Source of the DNA: Tranquillimonas alkanivorans
GTDB taxonomy: Bacteria > Pseudomonadota > Alphaproteobacteria > Rhodobacterales > Rhodobacteraceae
Assembly: GCF_900115595.1 (NCBI RefSeq)
Contig: NZ_FOXA01000002.1
Coordinates: 124,001-188,000 of the forward strand
Length of the DNA stretch: 64,000 nt
Reading direction: 5' to 3'
Shown: piece by piece, positions 53,075 to 63,957 of the stretch
Numbering within the stretch: the stretch's first letter is position 1
Layout: every line of letters begins with the position of its first letter
Position numbers and translations under genes: made by a program
Notes under the pieces: model-generated
Databases searched by the model: none
What the model saw: only the letters and a program-made list of their open reading frames with translations
What the model was told of the DNA's origin: nothing

Positions 53075-55622
53075 TCAGGATGCGGCCGACCATCTCTCCG
53101 GTGTCGCGTGACAGGCCCTCGGTATTCGCGATCCGCTCCAGCGCCTCGCGCATCAGCGCCTGCCGGTCGGCGTCGTAGCGGTGCCAGGTCTCGAACAGCG
53201 TCGTCATGCGCGCCGTGGTCTGCGGGTTCAGCGGGTCGAGCCGGATCAGCCAGTCCGCGATCAGCTCATAGGACGCGCCCGAGGGGTCGTGGAACCCCGC
53301 GTGGTTCATCCCCAGCGCCCCGATGGCCGAGCGGAAGCGATTGGGGTTCTTCCAGTCGAAATCGGGATGCTCGGTCAGCCGTTTCGTCACCGCCGCCGCG
53401 TCGGCGGGCGCGGCCTGTCCGGCCTGCAATGCGAACCACTTGTCGATCACCAGGTGATCGTGGCGCCACTGGCGATAGAAGCTCGCCAAAGCCTCCTCGC
53501 CCCGGCCCAGCCGGACGAGGCAGGCGAGCGCGCCAAGCTGCTCGGTCATGTTGTCGGCGGTCTCGAACTGGCGCTGCGCACGCTTGCCGCCGTCGACGCG
53601 CGACAGAACCGTCAGCGCCGTCTGCCGCAGCGCCCGCCGGCCCGCCGCCCGAGCATCGGGCGTGTAGGGGCCGGGCACGTCCATCTCGTCGTAAAGGCGC
53701 GACAGGACATCGTTCAGGTGCTCGGCCACGCGCTGCATCAGAGCCTCGCGCGCGCCATAGATCTTCAGCGGGTCCGGCGTCACGCCGCCATCGGCCAGCG
53801 TCTGCGCCATGTCGTCGTCCGACGGCAGCCCCAGCGCCAGCGCGCGGAAGGCCGGGTCGAGCGCGTCGTCCCGCGCCACCCGTTCCAGCGCATCCAGGTA
53901 ATCCGGGCCGGGCGCCGCGTCCTCGGTCACCATGCGCGCCAGCACGTCCTTGGCCAGCGCGCGGCCTGCTTCCCACTTGTTGAACGGGTCGGTGTCGTGG
54001 GCCAGCAGAAAGGCGCGCTCTTCGGTCGACATCTCGCGGTTCAGGATGACGGGGGCCGAGAAGCCGCGCAGAATCGACGGGACGGGCCTAGCGGAAAGCC
54101 CCTCGAAGGTGAAGCTCTGCTCCGCCTCGGTCATCTCCAGCATCGTGTTCGGCACCACCTCGTCGCCGTTGGGGTTCAGCAGGCCCACGGCGATCGGGAT
54201 CACCTGTGGCGCCTTGTCCGGCTGACCCGGCGTCGGCGGCGTGTGCTGGCGGAAGGTGAGGGTGTAGGTGCCGTCGGCGTGGTCTTCCTTCACCGTCAGG
54301 CGGGGCGTCCCCGACTGTTCGTACCAGCGCTTGAACTGCGCCAGGTCGCGGCCGGTGGCGTCCTCGAACACCTTCAGCCAGTCCTCGATCGTCGCGGCGT
54401 CGCCGTCGTGCCGCTCGAAATAGAGGTCGAGCGCCTTGCGGTAGCCGTCATCGCCCACCAGCCGCTTGAGCATGCCGATCACCTCGGCGCCCTTTTCATA
54501 GACCGTGGCCGTATAGAAGTTGTTGATCTCGATATACGAGCTCGGCCGAACCGGGTGCGACAGGGGCCCGTTGTCCTCGCGGAACTGGCGGGCGCGCAGC
54601 ATCAGCACGTCGTCGATGCGCTTGACCGCGTGCGAGCGCTGGTCGCCCGAGAACTCCTGGTCGCGGAAGACCGTCAGCCCCTCTTTCAGGCACAGCTGGA
54701 ACCAGTCGCGGCAGGTGATGCGGTTGCCGGTCCAGTTGTGGAAATACTCGTGCGCGATGATCCCCTCGATCAGCTCGTAGTCGCGGTCGGTCGCCGTCTC
54801 GGGCGAGGCGAGCACGTACTTCGAGTTGAAAATGTTGAGCCCCTTGTTCTCCATCGCGCCCATGTTGAAGTCGTCCACGGCGACGATGTTGAACACGTCG
54901 AGGTCGTATTCCCGGCCATAGGCCTCTTCGTCCCACTTCATCGACCGCTTGAGCGCGTCCATGGCGTAGTCGCACTTCGCCTCGTCGCCGGGTCGGACAT
55001 AGATGTTCAGCGCCACGGGCAGGCCGGACTTCGTGGTGAAGGTGTCGGAGTGCGCCACCAGGTCGCCGGCCACCAGCGCGAACAGGTAGGCGGGCTTGGG
55101 CCAGGGGTCGTCCCACTCGGCGAAGCCTTCGCCGAACTCCACCGGATTGCCGTTCGACAGCATCACCGGCTTGTCGCCCTCGATCCGGACGCGGAAGGTC
55201 GCCATCACGTCGGGGCGGTCGGGGTAGTAGGTGATCTTGCGGAAGCCCTCGGCCTCGCACTGGGTGCAGTACATGCCTTTGGACATGTAGAGCCCTTCCA
55301 GCGCCGTGTTCGTCTCTGGGCTGATCTCGACCTCGGCTTCCCACAGGAACTCGCCCTCGGGCACCTCGCAGACCAGGCCCGAGGCGTCGACCTTCGGCGT
55401 CACCTCCTGCCCGTTGATGGCGGCCCGGATCAGCGTCAGCCCCTCGCCATCCAGCCTGAGCTGGCGCGACGGCGCGGCGGCCGGGTTGGGGCGGAACCGG
55501 ATCGCCGAGACGACCCTTGTGGCCGTGGGGTGCAGGCGGAATGTCAGTTGCACGCCGTCGATCACGAACGGGTACGGCGCGTACTCGGACAGCAGGACTG
55601 CGCGCGGGGCGGCATCTTTCAT
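53067..55622 (-). CDS. pepN: Aminopeptidase N (M1 family)
   Basis: An 851-residue zinc metalloaminopeptidase that degrades peptides in the cytosol. The exopeptidase motif GAMENKGLNIFNSKY, the zinc motif HEYFHNWTGNRI and the third ligand in LKEGLTVFRDQEFS are all present. The domain order (N-terminal beta, catalytic, long C-terminal helical) and length fit E. coli PepN-type enzymes. The region upstream carries an inverted repeat ACGTC-N5-GACGT (55658-55672), shared with the divergent small gene. Confidence 0.95.
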   Translation of the reverse strand: MKDAAPRAVLLSEYAPYPFVIDGVQLTFRLHPTATRVVSAIRFRPNPAAAPSRQLRLDGEGLTLIRAAINGQEVTPKVDASGLVCEVPEGEFLWEAEVEISPETNTALEGLYMSKGMYCTQCEAEGFRKITYYPDRPDVMATFRVRIEGDKPVMLSNGNPVEFGEGFAEWDDPWPKPAYLFALVAGDLVAHSDTFTTKSGLPVALNIYVRPGDEAKCDYAMDALKRSMKWDEEAYGREYDLDVFNIVAVDDFNMGAMENKGLNIFNSKYVLASPETATDRDYELIEGIIAHEYFHNWTGNRITCRDWFQLCLKEGLTVFRDQEFSGDQRSHAVKRIDDVLMLRARQFREDNGPLSHPVRPSSYIEINNFYTATVYEKGAEVIGMLKRLVGDDGYRKALDLYFERHDGDAATIEDWLKVFEDATGRDLAQFKRWYEQSGTPRLTVKEDHADGTYTLTFRQHTPPTPGQPDKAPQVIPIAVGLLNPNGDEVVPNTMLEMTEAEQSFTFEGLSARPVPSILRGFSAPVILNREMSTEERAFLLAHDTDPFNKWEAGRALAKDVLARMVTEDAAPGPDYLDALERVARDDALDPAFRALALGLPSDDDMAQTLADGGVTPDPLKIYGAREALMQRVAEHLNDVLSRLYDEMDVPGPYTPDARAAGRRALRQTALTVLSRVDGGKRAQRQFETADNMTEQLGALACLVRLGRGEEALASFYRQWRHDHLVIDKWFALQAGQAAPADAAAVTKRLTEHPDFDWKNPNRFRSAIGALGMNHAGFHDPSGASYELIADWLIRLDPLNPQTTARMTTLFETWHRYDADRQALMREALERIANTEGLSRDTGEMVGRILNG

Positions 55623-55727
55623 GGCGGTCTCCGGTGGAAGAAGCTCGGCGAACTTTTACGTCTTGGGGACGTTATTGTCCTGAACGGGCCGCTTCAACAG
55701 CGGCCGACGCAAGAAACGAGGTACGTC

Positions 55728-55925
55728 ATGTCCGCACCGAAGACCAACGTCGAGAAGCAGGAAAAGCGCCACAAGACCCCGCTGGTCGGCATGGTCGGCG
55801 TCGTCGCCTTCGCGGTTGTGTTGCTTGTCCTTCTTACCGGCTGGCTCACCTACAGCGGTAACGTCCCGGATTCCGAGGAGGTTGAGGTCACCGGCGGTCC
55901 CGCCGATACGATGGTCGAGGATTGA
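55728..55925 (+). CDS. Small membrane protein of unknown function
   Basis: A 65-residue protein with a hydrophilic basic N-terminus ([12 protein letters not shown]), one transmembrane segment ([20 protein letters not shown]) and an acidic C-terminus. It has a ribosome site (ACGAGG) and a hairpin in its 5' leader (55687-55693 with 55699-55705). No homologue was recognised. Its stop overlaps the TTG start of the DUF2256 gene (TTGA). Confidence 0.65.
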   Translation: MSAPKTNVEKQEKRHKTPLVGMVGVVAFAVVLLVLLTGWLTYSGNVPDSEEVEVTGGPADTMVED

Positions 55926-56107
55926 CGCCGCCGTCCCGCGGCGGCGACGCCGGGAGGCATAGGAAGAAAAGCGGCCTGCCGCAGAAGGTCTGCGCGACCT
56001 GCGGCAGGCCGTTTTCGTGGCGGCGCAAATGGGCGCGCGACTGGGAAAACGTGCGCCATTGCAGCGAACGGTGTCGCCGGAGCCGCAGATCTGGTCAACT
56101 TTCCTGA
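55922..56107 (+). CDS. DUF2256 zinc-ribbon-like small protein
   Basis: A 61-residue protein with four cysteines, CATC and HCSERC, and the aromatic/basic core [16 protein letters not shown] characteristic of DUF2256. The cysteine spacing suggests a single zinc site. The only plausible start is TTG at 55922, in a TTGA overlap with the preceding stop; similar proteins often begin near HRKKS, so the true start may be within the first 15 codons. Function is unknown. Confidence 0.8.
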   Translation: MTPPSRGGDAGRHRKKSGLPQKVCATCGRPFSWRRKWARDWENVRHCSERCRRSRRSGQLS

Positions 56108-56176
56108 CCGCATCCGGTTGCCATCCGCACCGCTTCGCTTATCGTGCGCAAACCATTTCGAAGCGGAGGAACAGGC

Positions 56177-58330
56177 ATGGCGGATCGGGTGGATCGCAAC
56201 GGGCTGAAAGTCGCGGCGGAGCTGGCGGAGTTCCTCGAGAACGAGGCGCTGGCCGGCACGGGCGTCGAGGCGGCGCAATTCTGGGACGGTTTCGCGCGGC
56301 TGGTGGGTGATCTGACCCCGAAGAACCGCGCCCTTCTGGAAAAGCGCGAGGATATTCAGCGCAAGATCGACGCCTGGCACCGTGACCGCAAGGGCGCGAC
56401 GCTCGACTTGTCCGAGTATCGCGCCTTCCTCGACGAGATCGGCTATATCGTGCCCGAGGGGGACGACTTCTCGATCGACACCTCGAACATCGACCCCGAA
56501 ATCGCGACCATCGCGGGTCCGCAGCTTGTCGTTCCGATCATGAACGCGCGCTACGCGCTGAACGCGGCGAACGCGCGCTGGGGCTCGCTTTACGACGCGC
56601 TCTACGGCACCGACGCGCTGGGCGACCTGCCGCAGGCCGGCGGCTATGACGCCGAGCGTGGAGCGCGCGTGATCGCGCGGGCCAAGCAGTTCCTGGACGA
56701 GGCCACGCCGCTCGGCGGTGGCAGCCATGCCGACGTCACCGGCTACCGCGTCGCCGGAGGCAAGCTCGAGGCCGCGACGGACGGCGGCGCGCTGGAACTC
56801 ACCGATCCCGCGCAATTCGTGGGTTACGAGGGCGCGGAGGATGCGCCGTCGCAGATCGTGCTGGAAAACAATGGCCTTCACGTCGTCATCTCGGTCGACC
56901 GCGACCACCAGATCGGAAAGACGGATGCCGCCGGCGTCGCCGACGTGCGGCTGGAAAGCGCGATCAGCGCCATCATGGATTGCGAGGACAGCGTCGCGGC
57001 CGTGGACGCCGAGGACAAGGTGCTGGCCTATCGCAACTGGCTGGGGCTGATGAAGGGCGACCTGAGCGAAGAGGTCACCAAGGGTGGCGAGACCTTCACC
57101 CGCACTCTGAACCCCGACCAGACCTACGCCACGCCCGATGGCGGCCGACTGACGCTGAAGGGCCGCGCGCTGATGCTGGTGCGCAATGTCGGCCACCTGA
57201 TGACGAACCCCGCGATCCTCGACGCCAATGGCGACGAGGTGTTCGAAGGACTGATGGACGCCGCTCTCACAACTCTGATCGCGATCCACGACCTAAAGCG
57301 CGAGGGCGGCAACTCCACCGCCGGGTCGGTCTATGTCGTGAAGCCCAAGATGCACGGGCCGGAAGAAGTCGCCTTCGCGGACGAAATCTTCACCCGCGTC
57401 GAAACGATGCTGGGCCTGCCGCGCGACACGGTGAAGCTCGGCATCATGGACGAGGAGCGGCGCACCTCGGTGAACCTCAAGGAGTGCATCCGCGCCGCGA
57501 AGCACCGGGTCGCCTTCATCAACACCGGCTTCCTCGACCGCACGGGCGACGAGATCCACACCTCGATGGAAGCGGGGCCGATGATCCGCAAGGGCGAGAT
57601 GAAGAACTCGGCCTGGATCAAGTCCTACGAGGACCGCAACGTCGACATCGGCCTGGCCTGCGGCCTTCAGGGCCGCGCGCAGATCGGCAAGGGGATGTGG
57701 GCCATGCCCGACCGCATGGCCGAGATGCTGGAGGCCAAGATCGGCCACCCCGAATCCGGCGCCAACTGCGCCTGGGTGCCGTCGCCCACCGCCGCCACGC
57801 TGCACGCGATCCATTACCACAAGGTGAACGTCCACGAGAGGCAGAACGAGATCGCCGCAGGCGGCCCGCGCGGCACGCTCGACCATCTCCTGACCATCCC
57901 GCTCGCCCACGGCGTCAATTGGTCGGACGAGGAGATCACGGCCGAGATCGAGAACAACGCCCAAGGCATTCTGGGCTACGTTGTTCGCTGGGTGGATCAG
58001 GGCGTCGGCTGTTCGAAGGTGCCCGACATCCACGACGTGGGCCTGATGGAGGACCGCGCAACCTGCCGGATCTCCAGCCAGGCGCTGGCCAACTGGCTGC
58101 ATCACGGCGTCGTGGACCGCGACCGGGTAATGGAGACGATGAAGAAGATGGCGCAGGTCGTCGACCGCCAGAACGAGGGCGACCCGGCCTACACGCCCAT
58201 GGCCCCCAACTTCGGCGGCGCGGCCTTCAAGGCCGCCTGCGACCTGGTGTTCGAGGGCACGAAGCAGCCGTCCGGCTACACCGAACCGGTCCTCCATCGC
58301 CGCCGCCTGGAGCGCAAGGTGCAGGGCTAA
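56177..58330 (+). CDS. glcB: Malate synthase G
   Basis: A 717-residue single-chain malate synthase that condenses glyoxylate with acetyl-CoA in the glyoxylate shunt and glycolate assimilation. G-type length and motifs are seen: [49 protein letters not shown] and [22 protein letters not shown] (in parts). A GGAGGAAC ribosome site precedes the ATG at 56177. No isocitrate lyase gene is adjacent. The gene is followed by an inverted pair of repeat units. Confidence 0.95.
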   Translation: MADRVDRNGLKVAAELAEFLENEALAGTGVEAAQFWDGFARLVGDLTPKNRALLEKREDIQRKIDAWHRDRKGATLDLSEYRAFLDEIGYIVPEGDDFSIDTSNIDPEIATIAGPQLVVPIMNARYALNAANARWGSLYDALYGTDALGDLPQAGGYDAERGARVIARAKQFLDEATPLGGGSHADVTGYRVAGGKLEAATDGGALELTDPAQFVGYEGAEDAPSQIVLENNGLHVVISVDRDHQIGKTDAAGVADVRLESAISAIMDCEDSVAAVDAEDKVLAYRNWLGLMKGDLSEEVTKGGETFTRTLNPDQTYATPDGGRLTLKGRALMLVRNVGHLMTNPAILDANGDEVFEGLMDAALTTLIAIHDLKREGGNSTAGSVYVVKPKMHGPEEVAFADEIFTRVETMLGLPRDTVKLGIMDEERRTSVNLKECIRAAKHRVAFINTGFLDRTGDEIHTSMEAGPMIRKGEMKNSAWIKSYEDRNVDIGLACGLQGRAQIGKGMWAMPDRMAEMLEAKIGHPESGANCAWVPSPTAATLHAIHYHKVNVHERQNEIAAGGPRGTLDHLLTIPLAHGVNWSDEEITAEIENNAQGILGYVVRWVDQGVGCSKVPDIHDVGLMEDRATCRISSQALANWLHHGVVDRDRVMETMKKMAQVVDRQNEGDPAYTPMAPNFGGAAFKAACDLVFEGTKQPSGYTEPVLHRRRLERKVQG

Positions 58331-58344
58331 GAGCCCGCCTTCCG

Positions 58345-58440
58345 CTGTCACCCCCGCGCAAGCGGGGGGCTCCCACCGCGGGCGTAACGCTTGGATGTTG
58401 CGCGCTCGGCTGGAGGTTCCCGCTTTCGCGGGAATGACAG
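58345..58440. repeat. Inverted pair of REP-like units after glcB
   Basis: Unit A (58345-58375) and unit B (58411-58440) are near-reverse-complements of each other. Each has a palindromic core (CCCCCGCGCAAGCGGGGG in A; TTCCCGC-TTTC-GCGGGAA in B) and CTGTCA at the outer end. The layout matches a bacterial interspersed mosaic element. The 307-bp gap to valS otherwise contains no gene, and the valS promoter was not identified. Confidence 0.7.
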
Positions 58441-58637
58441 GGCCTACCCGCAATACCTGACCCCGCCTACGCCGCGCAGCGGCTCCGGCAAAGCTCCTCA
58501 CGGGCGGACGCCGCACTCTTTTCGCGCTTCCGCCGCCACGCATGCACGGCCGCCGCCGGCCTCCACCTCCCGCGCGCCCTTTCCCTTCTCGCGCGGCTTC
58601 GCTAGACCGTGCCGCGACCCTGCAGAGGACCGATGCG

Positions 58638-61550
58638 ATGCCGATGGAAAAGACCTTCAACGCCGCCGAGGCCGAACCGCGGATTTACGCCGAGTGGGAG
58701 AAGGCCGACGCCTTCGCCGCAGGCGCCAACGCCGCGCCGGGGGCCGAGACCTTCTGCATCATGCTGCCGCCGCCCAACGTGACGGGCTTCCTGCACGCGG
58801 GGCACGCCTTCAACCACACGCTGATGGACATCCTGGTGCGCTGGCACCGGATGCGCGGGCACGACACGCTCTGGCAGCCCGGCCTCGACCACGCGGGCAT
58901 CGCGACGCAGCTGGTGGTCGAGCGCGAGCTGGCCAGGACGCAGCAGCCCGGCCGGCGCGAGTTGGGGCGCGAGAAGTTCCTCGAGAAGGTGCACGAGTGG
59001 AAGGAACGCTCGGGCGGCATGATCGTCCAGCAGGACAAGCGGCTGGGAGCGTCGATGGACTGGAGCCGCGAGGCCTTCACCATGGACGGCCAGTTCCACG
59101 ACGCCGTGATCCGCGTCTTCGTCGACATGTACGACAAGGGCATGATCTATCGCGGCAAGCGGCTGGTGAACTGGGACCCGCATTTCGAGACCGCGATTTC
59201 GGATCTCGAGGTCGAGCAGGTCGAGGTCGACGGCCACATGTGGCGCCTGCGCTATCAGCTCGAGAACGGCGAGACGTTCGAGTACGTCGAAAAGGACGAG
59301 GACGGCAACGAGACGCTGCGCGAGACGCGCGACTACATCACCGTCGCCACCACCCGGCCCGAGACCATGCTGGGCGACACCGGCGTCGCCGTGCATCCTG
59401 ACGACGCGCGCTATGCCCACCTGATCGGCAAGACGGTGCGCCTGCCGCTCGTCGGCCGCTCGATCCCCATCGTCGCCGACAGCTACGCGGACCCGACCAA
59501 GGGCACCGGCGCGGTGAAGATCACGCCCGCGCACGACTTCAACGACTGGGAGGTCGGCAAGCGCGCCGAGCTGCGCGCGATCAACGTGATGAACCCCGAC
59601 GCCTCGATGTGGCTGAAGGACAACCCGGCCTTCGCCGAGGGCTGCGACGCCAAGGCGCTCGCGAACGTGGTTCAGATGCTCGACGGGGTGGACCGGTACG
59701 AGGCGCGCGATGCGATCGTGACCGCGGCGCGCGACGACGGCTGGCTCGACGGGATCGACACCGACCGCCATGCGGTCCCGCACGGCGATCGCTCGAAAGT
59801 GGCGATCGAGCCGTACCTTACGGATCAGTGGTTCGTGGACACCGCCAAGATCGTCGGCCCCGCGCTCGACGCCGTGCGCAACGGCGAGACCAAGATCATC
59901 CCCGAGAGCGGCGAGAAGGTGTATTACCACTGGCTCGAGAACATCGAGCCCTGGTGCATCTCGCGCCAGTTGTGGTGGGGCCACCGCATCCCCGTCTGGT
60001 ACGGCCCGACGCTGACCGACGGCGCCATCGACGCCGACGCCGGCTGGACCGCGTTCTGCGCCCCGACCCAGGACGAGGCCTTCGCGAAGATGGCCGAGTA
60101 CTACGGCCACGAGGATCTCAAGGTCGTCACCGACCAGCGCGAGGCCGAGGAACTGCTGATCGCCGCCATCGGAGAAGTGCGTGACGAAGGCGCGATCCGT
60201 ACGCCCGAGGCGCCGACGGCGCTGCCGGTCTACCGCGATCCTGACGTGCTCGACACCTGGTTCTCCTCCGGTCTCTGGCCCATCGGCACTCTGGGCTGGC
60301 CGCAGCCGAACGAGGCGTACGAGAAATACTTCCCCACTGACGTTCTGGTGACCGGGCAGGACATCCTGTTCTTCTGGGTCGCCCGGATGATGATGATGCA
60401 ATACGCGGTGGTGGGGCAGAAGCCGTTCCACACCGTCTATCTTCACGGCCTCGTCCGGGACGAGAAGGGCGTGAAGATGTCCAAGGTTCTGGGCAACGTC
60501 ATCGACCCGATCGAGCTGATCGAGGAGTACGGCGCGGATGCGCTGCGCTTCGCCAACTGCGCGATGGCGGCCCTGGGCGGGACGCTCAAGCTTTCCCGCG
60601 ACAACATCAAGGGCTACCGCAACTTCGGCACGAAGCTCTGGAACGCCTTCCGCTTCGCCGAGATGAACGGCGTGTTCGAGGGGCGCACCGGCAGCGCAAC
60701 CATTCCCGCGCCGCAGGCAACCGTGAACAAGTGGATCGTGGGCGAGACGGCGAAGGTCCGCGAAGAGGTCGACGCCGCACTCGAAGCCTATCGCTTCAAC
60801 GATGCGGCGAGCGCGCTCTACGGCTTCGTCTGGGGCGTGGTCTGCGACTGGTATCTCGAGCTGGCCAAGCCGCTCTTCAACTCGGACGACGAAGCGGCGA
60901 TCGCCGAGACGCGCGAGACGATGGCATGGGTGCTGGACCAGTGCCTGATCCTGATGCACCCGATCATGCCCTTCATCACCGAGGAATTGTGGGGCCAGAC
61001 GGCGACGCGCAACAAGATGCTCGTCCACGCCGAATGGCCGACCTATACCGCCAGGGACCTGGTGGATGCCGGCGCGGATGCCGAGATGAACTGGGTCATC
61101 GGCATGATCGAGGCGGTCCGCTCGGTCCGGGGCGAGATGAATGTCCCCGCGGGCATGAAGGTGCCGCTGCTGCAACTGGAACTCGACGATGCCGGGCGCA
61201 ACGCCTTCGCCCGCAACGAGTCGCTGATCCTGCGGCTCGCCCGCATCGACAGCGTGACCGAGGCCGAGAGCGCGCCGAAGGGCGCGGCGACGATCCCAGT
61301 CACCGGGGGCACCTTCGCCCTGCCGCTCGCCGATATCATCGACGTCGGGGCCGAGAAGGCGCGGCTTGAAAAGCAGCTCCAGAAGCTCGGGAAAGAACTC
61401 GGCGGGCTCAAGGGCCGTCTGTCGAACCCCAAGTTCGTCGAGAGCGCGCCCGAGGAGGTGGTCGAGGAGACGCGCGAGCTGGCCCGCGACAAGGAGGCCG
61501 AGGAGGTGCGCCTGAAGGCGGCGCTGGAGCGGCTGGCCGAGGTCGGCTAG
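58638..61550 (+). CDS. valS: Valine–tRNA ligase
   Basis: A 970-residue class I synthetase that charges tRNA(Val) and edits mischarged threonine. The HIGH signature appears as HAGH at residues 53-56, after [10 protein letters not shown], and the KMSKS as [10 protein letters not shown]. The connective editing domain contains [20 protein letters not shown]. The C-terminal coiled coil is seen at [21 protein letters not shown] at 58638 or 58644 could start it. It ends in a CTAG stop shared with the convergent antiporter. Confidence 0.97.
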   Translation: MPMEKTFNAAEAEPRIYAEWEKADAFAAGANAAPGAETFCIMLPPPNVTGFLHAGHAFNHTLMDILVRWHRMRGHDTLWQPGLDHAGIATQLVVERELARTQQPGRRELGREKFLEKVHEWKERSGGMIVQQDKRLGASMDWSREAFTMDGQFHDAVIRVFVDMYDKGMIYRGKRLVNWDPHFETAISDLEVEQVEVDGHMWRLRYQLENGETFEYVEKDEDGNETLRETRDYITVATTRPETMLGDTGVAVHPDDARYAHLIGKTVRLPLVGRSIPIVADSYADPTKGTGAVKITPAHDFNDWEVGKRAELRAINVMNPDASMWLKDNPAFAEGCDAKALANVVQMLDGVDRYEARDAIVTAARDDGWLDGIDTDRHAVPHGDRSKVAIEPYLTDQWFVDTAKIVGPALDAVRNGETKIIPESGEKVYYHWLENIEPWCISRQLWWGHRIPVWYGPTLTDGAIDADAGWTAFCAPTQDEAFAKMAEYYGHEDLKVVTDQREAEELLIAAIGEVRDEGAIRTPEAPTALPVYRDPDVLDTWFSSGLWPIGTLGWPQPNEAYEKYFPTDVLVTGQDILFFWVARMMMMQYAVVGQKPFHTVYLHGLVRDEKGVKMSKVLGNVIDPIELIEEYGADALRFANCAMAALGGTLKLSRDNIKGYRNFGTKLWNAFRFAEMNGVFEGRTGSATIPAPQATVNKWIVGETAKVREEVDAALEAYRFNDAASALYGFVWGVVCDWYLELAKPLFNSDDEAAIAETRETMAWVLDQCLILMHPIMPFITEELWGQTATRNKMLVHAEWPTYTARDLVDAGADAEMNWVIGMIEAVRSVRGEMNVPAGMKVPLLQLELDDAGRNAFARNESLILRLARIDSVTEAESAPKGAATIPVTGGTFALPLADIIDVGAEKARLEKQLQKLGKELGGLKGRLSNPKFVESAPEEVVEETRELARDKEAEEVRLKAALERLAEVG

Positions 61551-62770
61551 GCCGGGGCCGCCCGCCGCGCATAGAGTTTGACGCCGGGCCCCGACGTCAG
61601 GCCGTGCGCGGCGACGGACGCGGCGATGACGAAGCTCGTCGCGTGCCACGGCAGGCCTTCGCCCGTCTTCTCCTGCGCCAGCAGCGCGTAGTAGAGGGCA
61701 GCGACGCCCACGGGTCCGAACCAGCCCAGGAACAGATCGTCCCGCCGCTGTAAGCCTCCGCCAAGGAACGGCGTGCAGGCCGCCACGGCAAGCGGACGAC
61801 GCAGGAGCAATACGGCCACCGCGAACAGCGCCAGGCGCGGAACGTCTGCGCTCCAGGCGGCGAGCGGCAGCATCGCGCCCAGCAGCACGAAAATCGGCAG
61901 GTTCAGCAGTTTCGAGATCGCCTCCTGCACCTGCTGCTCCTCGAGATCCTCTTGCCGGTCGATGCCGACGTTGAAGGCGGCGCCGGCCGCAAAGGCGGCC
62001 AGAATGCCGTCGGACCCGATCAGATGCGCCCCGGCGAGCACCATCAGCGACATGGCCACCGACATGCCGAGGAGCGAGTGCTTTTCCACCCACTGCGCCT
62101 TGTCTGCCCGGTGCAGAAGCCAGGCGCCCGCCGAGCCCACGGCGACGCCGATGGCGACGGCCAGCAGGATGCCCACGGCCAGCACGTCCCACAGCCACCG
62201 CGACCACGCCGCGTCCGACGCCGTCATCAGCAGGATTGGCAGCATCACGATCAGGTAGCCCAGCCCATCGTTGGCCCCGGACTCCAGAGACAGCGTCGAG
62301 CGTAGATAGTCGGGCAGCATCCGCTCGGCCGCGTTGCCGGTCACGATGGACGAGGCCACCACCGGGTCGGTCGGTGTGACGATCGCGCCCAGCAAAAGCG
62401 CCATCAGCGGCGCCACGCCCAGGACCGCCCAAGCGACGGCCGAGGACACCGCCCACATTGCCACCATGCCCAGCGTCAGCAGGATGCCCACGGGCCGCGC
62501 AAGGCGCGTGAAGTTCTGCGGCGGCGTCCGGATGCCAACGCCAAAGACCGAGATGGCGAGCGTGAAGCGCGCCGCCTCTTTTAGGATCGGCTCGGGCGAC
62601 GTCCATCCGTGAGTGTTGAGCCAGTTCAGGCCGAACGGCCCCGCTGCAACCCCTGCGGCCAAGGCTATGAGGGGCGCCGAAAGGGGAGTGTTCTGAAGTT
62701 TCGATGACACCAGGCCCGTCGCCACGACGATGAGCCCACACAATGCGATGGCCAGGTTCAGTTGCTCCAT
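61547..62770 (-). CDS. Cation:proton antiporter (CPA1/NhaP type)
   Basis: A 407-residue integral membrane protein with about 11-12 hydrophobic segments. The transport signature is [22 protein letters not shown], the conserved TDP of CPA1 antiporters, and a second acid motif lies in [10 protein letters not shown], typical of Na+/H+ exchangers. It should export Na+ or K+ in exchange for protons. No regulatory domain follows the membrane part. Its stop overlaps that of valS within CTAG. Confidence 0.9.
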   Translation of the reverse strand: MEQLNLAIALCGLIVVATGLVSSKLQNTPLSAPLIALAAGVAAGPFGLNWLNTHGWTSPEPILKEAARFTLAISVFGVGIRTPPQNFTRLARPVGILLTLGMVAMWAVSSAVAWAVLGVAPLMALLLGAIVTPTDPVVASSIVTGNAAERMLPDYLRSTLSLESGANDGLGYLIVMLPILLMTASDAAWSRWLWDVLAVGILLAVAIGVAVGSAGAWLLHRADKAQWVEKHSLLGMSVAMSLMVLAGAHLIGSDGILAAFAAGAAFNVGIDRQEDLEEQQVQEAISKLLNLPIFVLLGAMLPLAAWSADVPRLALFAVAVLLLRRPLAVAACTPFLGGGLQRRDDLFLGWFGPVGVAALYYALLAQEKTGEGLPWHATSFVIAASVAAHGLTSGPGVKLYARRAAPA

Positions 62771-62844
62771 GTTCCTTGAAGGCGGGGCCTTGCGGGCGGG
62801 TTCCTGCTCTTGCTGTCGGCGGGGTTATGCGGTGAATTGCGCGC

Positions 62845-63957
62845 ATGACCGGACCTCGCTTCACCCCGCTCGTCGCTTCGCTTCCCGCCACCGTGCCCTT
62901 CGTCGGCCCCGAGGCGCAGGAACGCGCCCGCGGCCGTCCGTTCCGCGCCCGCATCGGCGCGAACGAAAGCGTGTTCGGGCCCTCGCCCAAGGCGGTGAAG
63001 GCGATGGAGGCCGAGGCGGCGGAGATCTGGAAGTACGGCGACTCCACCAGCCACGACCTGCGCCACGCGCTGGCCGACCACCACGGCGTCCCGGTCGAGG
63101 CGGTGCTGGTGGGCGAGGGGATCGACGGGCTGCTGGGCTACACGGTGCGGCTGTTGGTGGGGCAGGGCGACGCGGTGGTGACCTCGGACGGGGCGTACCC
63201 GACCTTCAACTACCACGTCGCGGGCTTCGGCGGCATGCTGCACAAGGTGCCCTATCGCGACGACCGCGAGGACCCGGCGGCGCTGCTGGCGAAGGCGGCG
63301 GAGGTTGACGCGAAGATCGTCTACTTCTCGAACCCCGACAACCCGATGGGCACCTGGCACGATGCGGGCGTGGTGTCGGACATGATCGCGCGGGTGCCGG
63401 ACGGCACGCTGCTGGTGCTGGACGAAGCGTATGTCGAGTTCGCGCCCGAGGGCGTGGCTCCGCCGCTCGACGTGACGAACCCGAATGTCCTGCGCATGCG
63501 CACCTTCTCGAAGGCTTACGGCATGGCCGGCGCGCGCGTCGGTTATGTCATCGGCCACCCTGAGGTGGTCGCGATGTTCGAGCGTATCCGCAACCACTTC
63601 GGCATGAACCGGGCGGCGCAGGCGGGGGCGCTGGCGGCGCTGCAGGACGACGTGTGGCTAGCCGACGTGCGGGCGCAGGTGGCGCAGTCGCGCACGCGCA
63701 TCGCGCAGATCGCGGCGTCGAACAGGCTGAAGGCACTGCCGTCGGCCACGAACTTCGTCGCGGTGGATTGCGGGCGGGACGGGGCCTTCGCGCGGAAGGT
63801 GCTGCAGGCGCTGGTGGCGCGGGATGTCTTCGTGCGGATGCCCTTCGTCGCGCCCGAGGATCGCTGCATCCGGATCAGCTGCGGCACGCCCGCCGACATG
63901 GAGGTGCTGGCGCAGGAACTGCCGCGTGCGCTGGAAGACGCCAAGGGCGGTCAGTGA
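62845..63957 (+). CDS. PLP-dependent aminotransferase, histidinol-phosphate-aminotransferase-like
   Basis: A 370-residue class I/II aminotransferase. The PLP-lysine motif is RTFSKAYGMAGARVGYVIG, with FSNPDNPMGTW and VLDEAYVEFAPE upstream. The fold and motifs resemble HisC, which forms histidinol phosphate, but many bacterial HisC paralogues act on other amino acids. Assignment to histidine synthesis is therefore unsure; no his genes are adjacent, though an IMPase-type gene is at 23382. It is divergent from the antiporter with a 74-bp gap. The 43 bp after it to the window end hold nothing clear. Confidence 0.88.
   Translation: MTGPRFTPLVASLPATVPFVGPEAQERARGRPFRARIGANESVFGPSPKAVKAMEAEAAEIWKYGDSTSHDLRHALADHHGVPVEAVLVGEGIDGLLGYTVRLLVGQGDAVVTSDGAYPTFNYHVAGFGGMLHKVPYRDDREDPAALLAKAAEVDAKIVYFSNPDNPMGTWHDAGVVSDMIARVPDGTLLVLDEAYVEFAPEGVAPPLDVTNPNVLRMRTFSKAYGMAGARVGYVIGHPEVVAMFERIRNHFGMNRAAQAGALAALQDDVWLADVRAQVAQSRTRIAQIAASNRLKALPSATNFVAVDCGRDGAFARKVLQALVARDVFVRMPFVAPEDRCIRISCGTPADMEVLAQELPRALEDAKGGQ

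Noticed and set aside
53181-55925. 914-codon plus-strand open frame antisense to pepN
   Set aside because: Antisense to a complete aminopeptidase; only its last 65 codons, from the ATG at 55728, look like a real gene.
58602-63047. 1481-codon minus-strand open frame across valS, antiporter and the aminotransferase start
   Set aside because: It covers a full valine–tRNA ligase on the opposite strand and encodes a His/Arg/Leu-rich product with no recognisable domain; codon-bias artefact.
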